64,000 nt of DNA from positions 62,001 to 126,000 of the forward strand of contig CP017948.1 in assembly GCA_002838185.1 (NCBI GenBank). Reading direction: 5' to 3'. Of this stretch, positions 36,842 through 44,928 are shown piece by piece (position 1 is the stretch's first letter; every line of letters starts with the position of its first letter). Both the position numbers and the translations under genes were made by a program. The DNA is from Tenericutes bacterium MO-XQ (lineage in GTDB: Bacteria > Bacillota_I > Bacilli_A > Acholeplasmatales > Acholeplasmataceae). Under the pieces are notes generated by a model. That model did not search any database and was not told the origin of the DNA. It saw only the letters and a program-made list of their open reading frames with translations.

Positions 36842-37411
36842 ATGAACAAAAAAGACTTACTTTATAGAGCAACAGAGTTAAGGAATACAGCTTTAAATAT
36901 TTTATGCTCTCATCAAAATTGTATCTGGATAGAAGATGATTTCAGTGCAGAATACAAAAGTGAAATAAATCAACTATCTTTGTATGAATTTGCTGAGGAT
37001 ATTTTGGGAAAGGACCATATTGATATTGAAATGAAGTATTTAGCTACTGCTATCGAGTTTGGAATTATAACTCATGAAGATGTTGTTTTTGAGACCACTT
37101 TACTAATGAATGCAAGCAAATTCGGCGTTTTTGCATCAGCCATTGAGTCATATCAAAACAATAGTTATAGTTTGGAACTACGAGACTGGGACGAATCAAT
37201 ACATTTTGAATTTATCATAGATACTTTAATCATGTATTTTGGAAAAGATAGCAACAAAGTCAAAAAATTGTGGAATTCATTAGATTGGGAAAGAATCAAT
37301 CAACAAGATACAAAGTATTTTAGAAAGGACATTTTAGAGGAGATGGAGAATTTGTTTGGAGAGGAAGGATTTAGTGAAGATGCAGCAAGATTATATTTGG
37401 TTCTAATCTAA
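36842..37411 (+). CDS. unknown acidic protein
   Basis: 189 residues, acidic and helical, no motif recognised. Monocistronic by position: a terminator lies before and the regulatory repeat after it. In size and charge it could be an anti-restriction or immunity-type protein, but nothing in the sequence proves that. Confidence 0.7.
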   Translation: MNKKDLLYRATELRNTALNILCSHQNCIWIEDDFSAEYKSEINQLSLYEFAEDILGKDHIDIEMKYLATAIEFGIITHEDVVFETTLLMNASKFGVFASAIESYQNNSYSLELRDWDESIHFEFIIDTLIMYFGKDSNKVKKLWNSLDWERINQQDTKYFRKDILEEMENLFGEEGFSEDAARLYLVLI

Positions 37412-37478
37412 GAATTCATTTAGGCAATGGCTCAAATAGATTGAGAATCAATGCATTAAATCCCTTCGCAAAACCATT

Positions 37479-37527
37479 GTAACACCTTGATTAAAAAATA
37501 ACGTCAGAACAAATCATCGTAGGACAT
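37479..37527 (+). repeat. regulatory repeat, copy 2
   Basis: Counterpart of 34909-34957 (shared TTAAAAAATAA and AACAAATCatcGTAGGAC). It is placed about 30 bases before the small ORF at 37556. Confidence 0.6.
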
Positions 37528-37555
37528 TACTTTGCCTATAGATGGAGGTGTACCG

Positions 37556-37690
37556 ATGATTCTCAAGATCAAACGCAAAGATATCAGCCCAACTAAAGCA
37601 AGAAAGCGCAAAATCAAGATAGATAAAGAATCAATAAGCAAGTCGAAGCAAAAAGAGTTAAGCCAACTAATTGCTCACTTAATCAAGTAA
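37556..37690 (+). CDS. very small basic protein (44 residues)
   Basis: ATG with a good RBS (GGAGGTG 6 bases upstream), 44 residues, about one third Lys/Arg (MILKIKRKDISPTKARKRK...), no hydrophobic span. It lies 71 bases before the first recombinase and under the same repeat as the DUF927 gene. It could be a recombination directionality factor or other DNA-binding peptide; that role is inferred from size, charge and position. Confidence 0.6.
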   Translation: MILKIKRKDISPTKARKRKIKIDKESISKSKQKELSQLIAHLIK

Positions 37691-37761
37691 AATGAGAAAT
37701 ATTTAACAGTTTGTTTCAACAAACTTAAAAGTAAAAACCAAAAGGAAAGGAAATAGAGATT

Positions 37762-39291
37762 ATGAGAAGATTAAGTAATGACGAAGGAAAAGTTTTAGAT
37801 AATATAACAAAACTTTTAGGTGAAAAAGTTCCAACAGCTATATACGCTAGAAAATCATCTAAAGATCTATCAAAAGAATCCTTAGATACACAAATAAATA
37901 TATGTAAAAATTTCATTAAAGGGAACAAAAACCACCTAAAATTAATTAAAGTTTATCAAGAAGATGAAACATCAGGTATGGTTATCAAAAAAACAGATGA
38001 ATTTCAGAAAATGATTGAAGCTGTTGAGGAAGGTTTCATCAAAGTAATCATAGCAAGTCGATGGGATAGATTTCGTAGAGATAAATTAGACATCGCTAAA
38101 ATAAAAGAATTATTCAAGAAGTATGGAGTAATGCTAATTATAGTTGAAGATTCAGGTGAGAAATCAGCACTATCTTTGCTACAAACCGAGATGGTTACAT
38201 CGTTCAATCAATTTTATGTGCAAAAAATCGCCGAGGATACAAAAGCAGTTCTAATAAACAAAACCTCAAAAGGGCGTACTGGAGGTGGTGTACCTAACTA
38301 CGGTTATCAGGTCAACGAGGATAAATTTCTTGTAAAGAAAATTGAAGAAGCTGTTGTGGTTGCTGAAATATATGACAAGTTTGAGCTGGGGTATTCTTAC
38401 AATGATATTATAGAAGACTTGAAAGCTCGTAATATTAAAACAAGGAAAGGTAATGACTTTTCCAAAAGTACAATTCATGACATATTAACAAATGTGAAGT
38501 ATATGGGCGTCTATAGATATAATAGACAAGATAGAATACAAAGCAATTTTGTCGTTAAGCATTTCGATGAAGTTTGGGTTGAAGAAGGTATTAAAGAACC
38601 TATAATATCTAAAAAGCAATTTGAAGAAGTTCAAAAGTTGATGGAATTAAGACAATTGAGTCACAAAAATACCGATTATCTACTATCTGGAATAATGGAA
38701 TGTGAGGTTTGCGGTTCCAAAATGGTTGGTTCATCACAAAGTGCTGGAAAAGGTAAGCCGAGAAGAAAACACTATATTTGCCCTAAACATGAAAAGAGAA
38801 ATGGTGGAACATGCTCTAACAAAGGAATCGATGCATCTACAATTGAGAATCAGGTCAAGCAAAATGTCCTTGATGCTGTGAATACCTATATCAAAACAGA
38901 TTTATTTGATATTAGTGTGTTTAAAGAGGCCTTTGAGTCAAAGAAGAGATTAGTTAAATCAATCAATAAGTCTATAGATCACGCAAAAACCAGTAAAAGA
39001 AACACTCTGGATCGACTAATAGATCCAAACACACGAGATGAAATAAAAAAAGAACTTCAAGATAGAGTTTCAGAAATCAACGAGGAAATAAAAGATTTGG
39101 AAAATCGAAAAAAGTTTGCAGAAGATAGCATTAAACAACATCAGATGTTAGCAAAAAAGCAAAAAATTCAAGATATCGAAGCAACAAAGCTATTTGGAAA
39201 TGAACCTATTGTCAAAAGGTTAGTAAAAGTTATTGTGAACCAAGTCAAAATTGGAAAAGAAGATATACAAATTAAAATATTAGAAAAATAA
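37762..39291 (+). CDS. large serine recombinase 1
   Basis: Site-specific integrase/excisionase of 509 residues. The catalytic domain has Y28-x-R30-x-S32 (catalytic Ser 32) and SRWDRFRRD; a recombinase domain follows (GYQVNEDKFLVKKIEEA...), then a zinc ribbon (CEVCGSKM...CPKHEKRNGGTC, about 314-353) and a coiled coil (about 385-465). All key residues are present. RBS AAAGGAAAGG. Candidate driver of integration of element 2. Confidence 0.95.
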   Translation: MRRLSNDEGKVLDNITKLLGEKVPTAIYARKSSKDLSKESLDTQINICKNFIKGNKNHLKLIKVYQEDETSGMVIKKTDEFQKMIEAVEEGFIKVIIASRWDRFRRDKLDIAKIKELFKKYGVMLIIVEDSGEKSALSLLQTEMVTSFNQFYVQKIAEDTKAVLINKTSKGRTGGGVPNYGYQVNEDKFLVKKIEEAVVVAEIYDKFELGYSYNDIIEDLKARNIKTRKGNDFSKSTIHDILTNVKYMGVYRYNRQDRIQSNFVVKHFDEVWVEEGIKEPIISKKQFEEVQKLMELRQLSHKNTDYLLSGIMECEVCGSKMVGSSQSAGKGKPRRKHYICPKHEKRNGGTCSNKGIDASTIENQVKQNVLDAVNTYIKTDLFDISVFKEAFESKKRLVKSINKSIDHAKTSKRNTLDRLIDPNTRDEIKKELQDRVSEINEEIKDLENRKKFAEDSIKQHQMLAKKQKIQDIEATKLFGNEPIVKRLVKVIVNQVKIGKEDIQIKILEK

Positions 39292-39321
39292 GGGAATCCA
39301 AACGGATTTCCTTTCATTTTA
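39291..39321 (+). terminator. hairpin between the recombinase genes
   Basis: AGGGAATCC and GGATTTCCT pair with one wobble, with a weak T tail (TTTCATTTT). It may reduce, not stop, readthrough into the second recombinase. Confidence 0.5.
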
Positions 39322-39332
39322 GGAGGAAAAAA

Positions 39333-40898
39333 ATGAAAAGATATGCATGCTGCTACTGTAGATACTCATCTGATAAGCAGCAACAACAAAGTATTGACCA
39401 TCAATTAGAAAAAATTGATGCTTTTTGTAAAAAACACGACATAATATTGATAGAAAAATACATTGATGAAGCTCAAACAGGGACAAATGATCAAAGAAAA
39501 GCTTTTCAACGCATGATTGAAGAGAGTGAACACTCTAAATGGGGCTATCTACTTGTATACGACCTATCAAGACTCGCTAGAAACGTTGAAGATCAGATGT
39601 TTTATCAAAAAATCCTTAAACAACATGGCATTATGGTCATAAGTGTAGAAGAAAAATTCGATAGTTCACCAGAAGGACATCTGTTTTCACTCATTACTGC
39701 AGGGATAAATGAATACTATTCAAAACATTTGGCTAAAAGATCCTTTGCAGGTGTGATGCAAAATGCTAAAAAAGGTATTGTAATTGGTGGAATTCCACCA
39801 CTTGGCTTTGATGTAGATGAAAATAAACACTATATAATTAATGAAAAAGAAGCCGAATCAGTAAAAATAATATTTGAGAAAGCACTTTTAGGTTGGTCAC
39901 ATCGAGAAATAAGAGAACATTTGAATGCAAAAGGATATCTAACAAAAAGAGGAGTTCCCTTTTCAGATAGCTTCTATGAGATACTTAGAAATCGCAAGTA
40001 TATTGGCGAATATGTTTTTAATCTATCAACAAAGAAAAAGAGTAGAGGTTCAAGAAAAGATCGAACGAATCACGAAGATGACATCGTTAGAATACCAGGC
40101 GGATTACCACAAATCATTGACAATATAACATTCGATAAAGTTCAGCATATGCTAAATAAGCGAAGAAATTCCATGACATTTGAATTCAGACCTACAAAAT
40201 ATCTCATGAGTGGAAAACTAGAATGTGGATATTGTGGATCTTCATTTAGTGGCGGATCATCATATGCAAAGAAAAATAATATTCCATATGCTTACTATGG
40301 ACACTTGAACTATAAACAAGGGCGATGTAAAGCCAAAGATACAAGAGTTCTATATATTGATAACTGGATAAAACAGATCGTTGTCAGTGATTTTCTTTCA
40401 CAAAAAGATCTATCAGAAAGAACAAAGGATATAAATAGACAAATTTTGGAAGAAAGACAAAGAGTTCAGCAAGATATTAAAGAAATAAAACAAAAAATGA
40501 TAATCATTGAATCATTACTCTCAGATAAAGCAAAACAACTGGTAAGTAATAACTTCTCAATCTTTGCTTTAGAAGACGCAGAAGAAACAAAGAATGAAAT
40601 GGCAAAACTTAAAAGAGAACTAAGAGATAAAGAGCGAAGACTTGAGTTGATGAAACGTATAACAGTAGAAAGACTAGCTAATGTCATTAGAAAATTCAAA
40701 AAGAGATGGAGAGAATTTGAAAATCCCGATGATCTTGGAAAATTTCTATACGATATGCTATCCCGAGTTGTCATAACAAATGAAATCATAAGAGCATATA
40801 TAAACTATGACATGATAACTAATAAACTTTGTGATTTTGATATTGAAATAGCGAGTATTGAAAGAAGTAAATTAATGAAAATCTGGCGAAAATACTAA
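39333..40898 (+). CDS. large serine recombinase 2
   Basis: 521 residues. Catalytic Y8-x-R10-x-S12 (YCRYSSDKQ), recombinase domain, a zinc ribbon (CGYCGSSFSGG...GRCKA, about 290-330) and a C-terminal coiled coil. Clearly related in plan to recombinase 1 but different in sequence, so the pair is not a recent duplication. RBS AGGAGG. The two are likely to act together or on two different sites, as CcrA/CcrB do in staphylococcal cassettes. Confidence 0.95.
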   Translation: MKRYACCYCRYSSDKQQQQSIDHQLEKIDAFCKKHDIILIEKYIDEAQTGTNDQRKAFQRMIEESEHSKWGYLLVYDLSRLARNVEDQMFYQKILKQHGIMVISVEEKFDSSPEGHLFSLITAGINEYYSKHLAKRSFAGVMQNAKKGIVIGGIPPLGFDVDENKHYIINEKEAESVKIIFEKALLGWSHREIREHLNAKGYLTKRGVPFSDSFYEILRNRKYIGEYVFNLSTKKKSRGSRKDRTNHEDDIVRIPGGLPQIIDNITFDKVQHMLNKRRNSMTFEFRPTKYLMSGKLECGYCGSSFSGGSSYAKKNNIPYAYYGHLNYKQGRCKAKDTRVLYIDNWIKQIVVSDFLSQKDLSERTKDINRQILEERQRVQQDIKEIKQKMIIIESLLSDKAKQLVSNNFSIFALEDAEETKNEMAKLKRELRDKERRLELMKRITVERLANVIRKFKKRWREFENPDDLGKFLYDMLSRVVITNEIIRAYINYDMITNKLCDFDIEIASIERSKLMKIWRKY

Positions 40899-40908
40899 AG
40901 AAATATTT

Positions 40909-40938
40909 AAAAGTTCACTTAAATGTTGAACTTTTTTT
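40909..40938 (+). terminator. terminator after recombinase 2
   Basis: AAAAGTTCA with TGAACTTTT, followed by a T run. Confidence 0.75.
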
Positions 40939-41150
40939 GATTTCATAAAACTGAATAGTCATGAAAATCAGTATAGGAAGAGGGTTTTCACACGTTTTAG
41001 TGGTAAAATACAGGTAAACATAACGAAATTAAGTAAAGCTTAAATTAAGCATAAGCAAAAAAATGAAAATTTAAGTGTAAATTAAGAAATGCTCCATGGT
41101 GTTTTCATCAAGTGATTGTTACAATGAAAATAAAAAAGGAGATTTTTGTA

Positions 41151-42401
41151 ATGGATAATGTAAAAGCAGGGCTTTATATTAAGCAAAGAATTAAGGAAAA
41201 AGGTATTACTCAGGAACAACTAGCTGAAGAGATGAATATTTCAAGCTCAGCAGTATCACAAGTTCTTAGCGGTAAAAACATGTTCGATGTCATGAACCTT
41301 CAGGTATTAAGTAGAATCTTGGATGAACCCATTGATAAAATACTTAACGCTGGGGAAGCACCAGAAACATATTTAGAAATACTCGCCAAAAAGACAGAAG
41401 TAGAGTATAAAAAACAAGATCCTAATCTTGAAAAGTTCAAAGAAAAAGATCATAAAGATAATACATTGTTTGATTATGTACTTAAGCATCAAAATATCGA
41501 ACTTATTAGATTGTTTAATCAAAAAATTATATCTGATAAGGTAAACGATATTAGATTAGCGACAATTCTGATAGCTAACGAAGAAACAAAACTACTTGAG
41601 CAACTTTTCAATAGCTATAACTTCAAAAGAAATATGAATCTTGGTAGAGATGTCTCAGAACTAAATCGAATAACTAAAAAGATATCTGATTACACATCAG
41701 AAGAGCAAGAATATTTTAAAGTACTAGCACAAAGCAATAACGAAAAGATATTTGAAATAACAGGATGTATAAGAATTCATGAAAACAATGTAAACTATTT
41801 CTCTCCATTTCTATATATTGCTATAGTCTACGATCAAGTACATATATTAAAGTATGATCATGAACAACGTTTCAAGAATCAAGACTCATCAGGAAATAAA
41901 CTGACACATATAGTGGATTCGAAATTTTCTAAACTCCTGAAAACATCAATTGAACATAAGAGTATGCGATGTATTGACTATTGCTATAATATGCTAAGCC
42001 AATTTAATTTGCAAAACTATTTCAATGATTTGATAGGTACTAAGGATAAGGATTTCATTCAAAACTTCATAGAAAAATATAAAAACAAAAATACTGATCA
42101 TTTTTACCATAGCACAAATGACAACGGTAAGTTCAACAATGTAGAATCACTAAAACAATTAATAGAATCTAACAATGTTGAAATTTTTGAATACTCGATT
42201 GAGTTTTCAACCCAAGAGGCACTAGATGAAGCACTATACGTTACAAAAGGAAATCAAATAGAAATTGTGAAACTACTTGTATCTAAAGGAGCAAGATTCA
42301 TGTACTATGATAGTTACGATAGCAAAACAAAACACATTCAAGAACCATTAACAGCAATGGTCAAGTACCTATTTGATGAACTGAACAAGAAGAACAAATA
42401 A
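41151..42401 (+). CDS. XRE helix-turn-helix plus ankyrin-like protein
   Basis: 416 residues from ATG 41151 (AAGGAG 9 bases upstream; an upstream ATG at 41112 has no RBS). Residues 5-62 are a Cro/CI HTH (LYIKQRIKEKGITQEQLAEEMNISSSAVSQVLSGK). The remainder has ankyrin-like helical pairs (NTLFDYVLKHQNIELIRLF and ALYVTKGNQIEIVKLLVSKGA). A DNA-binding head with a protein-binding body suggests a regulator that senses a protein partner. 250 gene-free bases with the terminator and AAGCTTAAATTAAGC-like sequence precede it. Confidence 0.8.
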   Translation: MDNVKAGLYIKQRIKEKGITQEQLAEEMNISSSAVSQVLSGKNMFDVMNLQVLSRILDEPIDKILNAGEAPETYLEILAKKTEVEYKKQDPNLEKFKEKDHKDNTLFDYVLKHQNIELIRLFNQKIISDKVNDIRLATILIANEETKLLEQLFNSYNFKRNMNLGRDVSELNRITKKISDYTSEEQEYFKVLAQSNNEKIFEITGCIRIHENNVNYFSPFLYIAIVYDQVHILKYDHEQRFKNQDSSGNKLTHIVDSKFSKLLKTSIEHKSMRCIDYCYNMLSQFNLQNYFNDLIGTKDKDFIQNFIEKYKNKNTDHFYHSTNDNGKFNNVESLKQLIESNNVEIFEYSIEFSTQEALDEALYVTKGNQIEIVKLLVSKGARFMYYDSYDSKTKHIQEPLTAMVKYLFDELNKKNK

Positions 42402-42440
42402 TAGATACACAAAAATACATTACAAAAGGGGGCAACAGTA

Positions 42441-43211
42441 ATGACAAGAAAAGGGTATTTTAACGAAAAAAATAAATTCTTTAGGAATCTTGAAATCATC
42501 AGAAGTATCCAAGATACTATCAATTTGATTGAGTATAAACTTCAAAATGAGTTAGGGCTCAAAGAGTGGCATAACTTAAGTGGGCAACTTGAAGCATTAA
42601 AAGGATTATATAATAAACCAATAAAAGATATTTTTGAAGAAATTAAAACCACAAATGAAGAAATAAAATCCTTAAATGATGATTTAGAACTTTTTGAAAT
42701 GCATCTTCAGTTTCTCAAAGGATATAAAGAAGGATGTGAAAAAATACTAAATCTTCATAGACTCTACAAAGAGAGAAATGAAGATATAAAAATACTTGTA
42801 TATGTTCAAGAAGAAGCGCTCAAAGATATACTTATAATTTTATTTGACTCAGCAGGAATCATTTATGATAGTACTTTGAGTGAGAAAACCTCAGTTTTCA
42901 TATCAACCAATATTGAGAAATTAAACCAACTAGCTACTTCAATAGATTGTTTCAAATTTGTATTTACCGTTAAGCCTCTAAATAATAGAGCATACAATGT
43001 TAGCAGCGAGGAAGCACAAAATATTAAAATGCTAAAAAACCAACTTTCCGAGAAATTAGAGTTTAAACACAATAGAGAAGACAACTTGTTTTCAGATGTA
43101 AAGTTACTAAATCAGGAATGGTTTGAAGCAACATATGTCTATATAAACTCTATGATGTCAATTGAACAAATCTTTTTACTAATGTTGAGCAGCTTAAGAT
43201 TGAAGGAATAA
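42441..43211 (+). CDS. unknown coiled-coil protein
   Basis: 256 residues, mostly helical, with a long coiled-coil-like region about 60-115 (FEEIKTTNEEIKSLNDDLELFE). RBS is a G run (GGGGGC). No catalytic motif. It lies 39 bases after the XRE-ankyrin gene and probably shares its transcript. Confidence 0.75.
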   Translation: MTRKGYFNEKNKFFRNLEIIRSIQDTINLIEYKLQNELGLKEWHNLSGQLEALKGLYNKPIKDIFEEIKTTNEEIKSLNDDLELFEMHLQFLKGYKEGCEKILNLHRLYKERNEDIKILVYVQEEALKDILIILFDSAGIIYDSTLSEKTSVFISTNIEKLNQLATSIDCFKFVFTVKPLNNRAYNVSSEEAQNIKMLKNQLSEKLEFKHNREDNLFSDVKLLNQEWFEATYVYINSMMSIEQIFLLMLSSLRLKE

Positions 43212-43318
43212 TTTGTGAGTTTGTTTAAACCCCACATAGCCTTCTCTATATCGAGAATATTTATTTTGAAAGTATTCAATAAAGAGATTTAAGATTTATA
43301 AATTGAAGGATAAAGATT

Positions 43319-44215
43319 ATGATAAAAACAAACTATAGTTTAATGGATTATCGAAAAAATAAATATGAGCCATTAAGGAAAATAATTGCAGAAAAAGAAG
43401 CACAAAAAATAATAGACGCATCATCATACTTGATTAAAAACAAAACATTGGTGGAATACTACTATATCCTAAAGCAAAATATAATCGTCTTAGAAAACCA
43501 TCTGGATTCTTTGCAAAATAAAAGCGAAGATAAGATTGATGTTTTTGCAGAAATCAATAGACACACATCAAACTTTCTTAATTCATTTTATCAGTATATA
43601 GAGTTCTTCGAATATAATTTCAAAGACAACTTTAAAACGATTAAGGAAAAATACTACGATAATCATTTTGAATATAGACTCTTTTATCATTTAAGGATAC
43701 ATGCTACACATCATAGCCTAGCAATAAGTGAATTACAATTAAAATTCTTAGAAAATGCAATAAAAAAAAGTGCACAAATTGATCTAACTCGATTAGAAAA
43801 AAATAGCAGACTGAATAAAGACTTTCTATCTGAAATAAAAGAAAAAACGGATAAGAAAGTAGATCTTAAGTCGTCCATGATAAAGTTTAAGACAATGATA
43901 CTAGATTTGCATAATGATATGGTAAAAGAGATTTCTGGTAATATAATTAGCTCCTATAAATGCCTAATAAATAATATGGATGACTACGATAATCTTCAAG
44001 GAGAGGTGTTTCTTGAGCGAGGTGAAAAACCAATCTTAAGTCTATTCGGCACGTTAACAAAATTTCTATCTGAGTTTTCTATAATGTTTATTTACTATGA
44101 AGAAATCCAACAAAATACAGACAAGTATCTCGATTCATACAAACTTTTTTTAGAATTATCAAAGCTATATTTCGTTGAAGAAGGCGTGTGTTGTGCTCCA
44201 AAAAATAACTTATAA
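43319..44215 (+). CDS. unknown all-helical protein
   Basis: 298 residues, helical and Lys-rich. EYRLFYHLRIHATHHSLAIS near 122-140 has the spacing of Arg and His seen in some HEPN ribonucleases, but the match is loose. It is the last gene before att copy C. RBS AAGGAT. Confidence 0.7.
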   Translation: MIKTNYSLMDYRKNKYEPLRKIIAEKEAQKIIDASSYLIKNKTLVEYYYILKQNIIVLENHLDSLQNKSEDKIDVFAEINRHTSNFLNSFYQYIEFFEYNFKDNFKTIKEKYYDNHFEYRLFYHLRIHATHHSLAISELQLKFLENAIKKSAQIDLTRLEKNSRLNKDFLSEIKEKTDKKVDLKSSMIKFKTMILDLHNDMVKEISGNIISSYKCLINNMDDYDNLQGEVFLERGEKPILSLFGTLTKFLSEFSIMFIYYEEIQQNTDKYLDSYKLFLELSKLYFVEEGVCCAPKNNL

Positions 44216-44326
44216 GATTCTATTTTAGAGTAATTATGTTTCAAAAAAATAAGCACTAATCCGCTTTATAGAGACAAAAAACAGACATTTAATCTTTTTC
44301 TAGTCACTGATAGTTATGTGAACCCC

Positions 44327-44338
44327 TACGGGTCACCA
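44327..44338 (+). repeat. att core copy C (right end of element 2)
   Basis: TACGGGTCACCA, preceded by CCC as in the tRNA T arm, so the match is about 12-16 bases. Downstream sequence differs from that after copies A and B, as expected for chromosomal flank. Confidence 0.8.
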
Positions 44339-44353
44339 ATATAGACATGAAAT

Positions 44354-44386
44354 GCTCTTCTCACCCGTGGGAAGAGCTTTTTTTTC
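44354..44386 (+). terminator. terminator, probably the original one of the tRNA operon
   Basis: GCTCTTC with GAAGAGC, extended by CCC/GGG, followed by a nine-T run. It lies 15 bases after att copy C. Confidence 0.75.
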
Positions 44387-44520
44387 GATGTTCATAAGTA
44401 GGATTTATTATACACAAAAGAAGTCTATGTCAATTTTATAATGTTTATCAAAAGACTCAATCTGACTTAGTATAAGTATTATGTTCAAAAAAACTTAAAA
44501 TATCAACTTCGAAAACAAAA

Positions 44521-44548
44521 TTGAAATCATTTAATTTTGTGCTATAAT
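44521..44548 (+). promoter_or_regulatory. promoter of the zinc-ribbon gene
   Basis: TTGAAA (44521-44526), 16 bases, TATAAT (44543-44548) with an upstream TG (TGcTATAAT). Confidence 0.75.
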
Positions 44549-44587
44549 GTGTTTAAACAAATAGTGAATACATACGGGGGAATTATA

Positions 44588-44806
44588 ATGAAATGTCCGA
44601 AATGCGAACTAGAAATGCAGAAAGGATTTTTGCCTGTTGTAAGAGGGAGACTATATTGGGCACCAGAAGAAGAAAGAGTTCCATGGAATATTGTAAAAAA
44701 ACCTAAAGGGAGTGTAACATTATCAGAATTTACAGTCACCACACCTAAACAGGTAGAAGCACACTATTGTGTATCCTGTAAAATGGTGATTATTCCTTTA
44801 GATTAG
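44588..44806 (+). CDS. zinc-ribbon protein, DUF6487-like
   Basis: 72 residues from ATG 44588 (GGGGG RBS); an upstream ATG in the same frame is too far from any RBS. MKCPKCELEMQKGFLP and a C-terminal HYCVSCKMVIIP give a four-Cys zinc site, as in small DUF6487-type proteins of Firmicutes. Function unknown. Confidence 0.8.
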   Translation: MKCPKCELEMQKGFLPVVRGRLYWAPEEERVPWNIVKKPKGSVTLSEFTVTTPKQVEAHYCVSCKMVIIPLD

Positions 44807-44928
44807 GAGTAGAAATCATTTAAAGACTTTAATCAAAGGTATTTTTACACTAATCCATGCATCACCAAACATAATTTCAAAGCAATCCAATATATAGATT
44901 AAAACAAATCAACTGAGGAGAGATGAAA

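Larger units (their letters stand above)
44216..44587. other. right junction of element 2 and return to chromosome
   Basis: About 370 bases with no gene. It contains att copy C, a terminator that probably once followed tRNA-Glu, and the promoter of the next gene. Confidence 0.7.

Noticed and set aside
11594-44338. Prophage or conjugative element
   Set aside because: No capsid, tail, portal, terminase, relaxase, type IV coupling protein or secretion genes are visible; only replication, recombination and defence-like genes.
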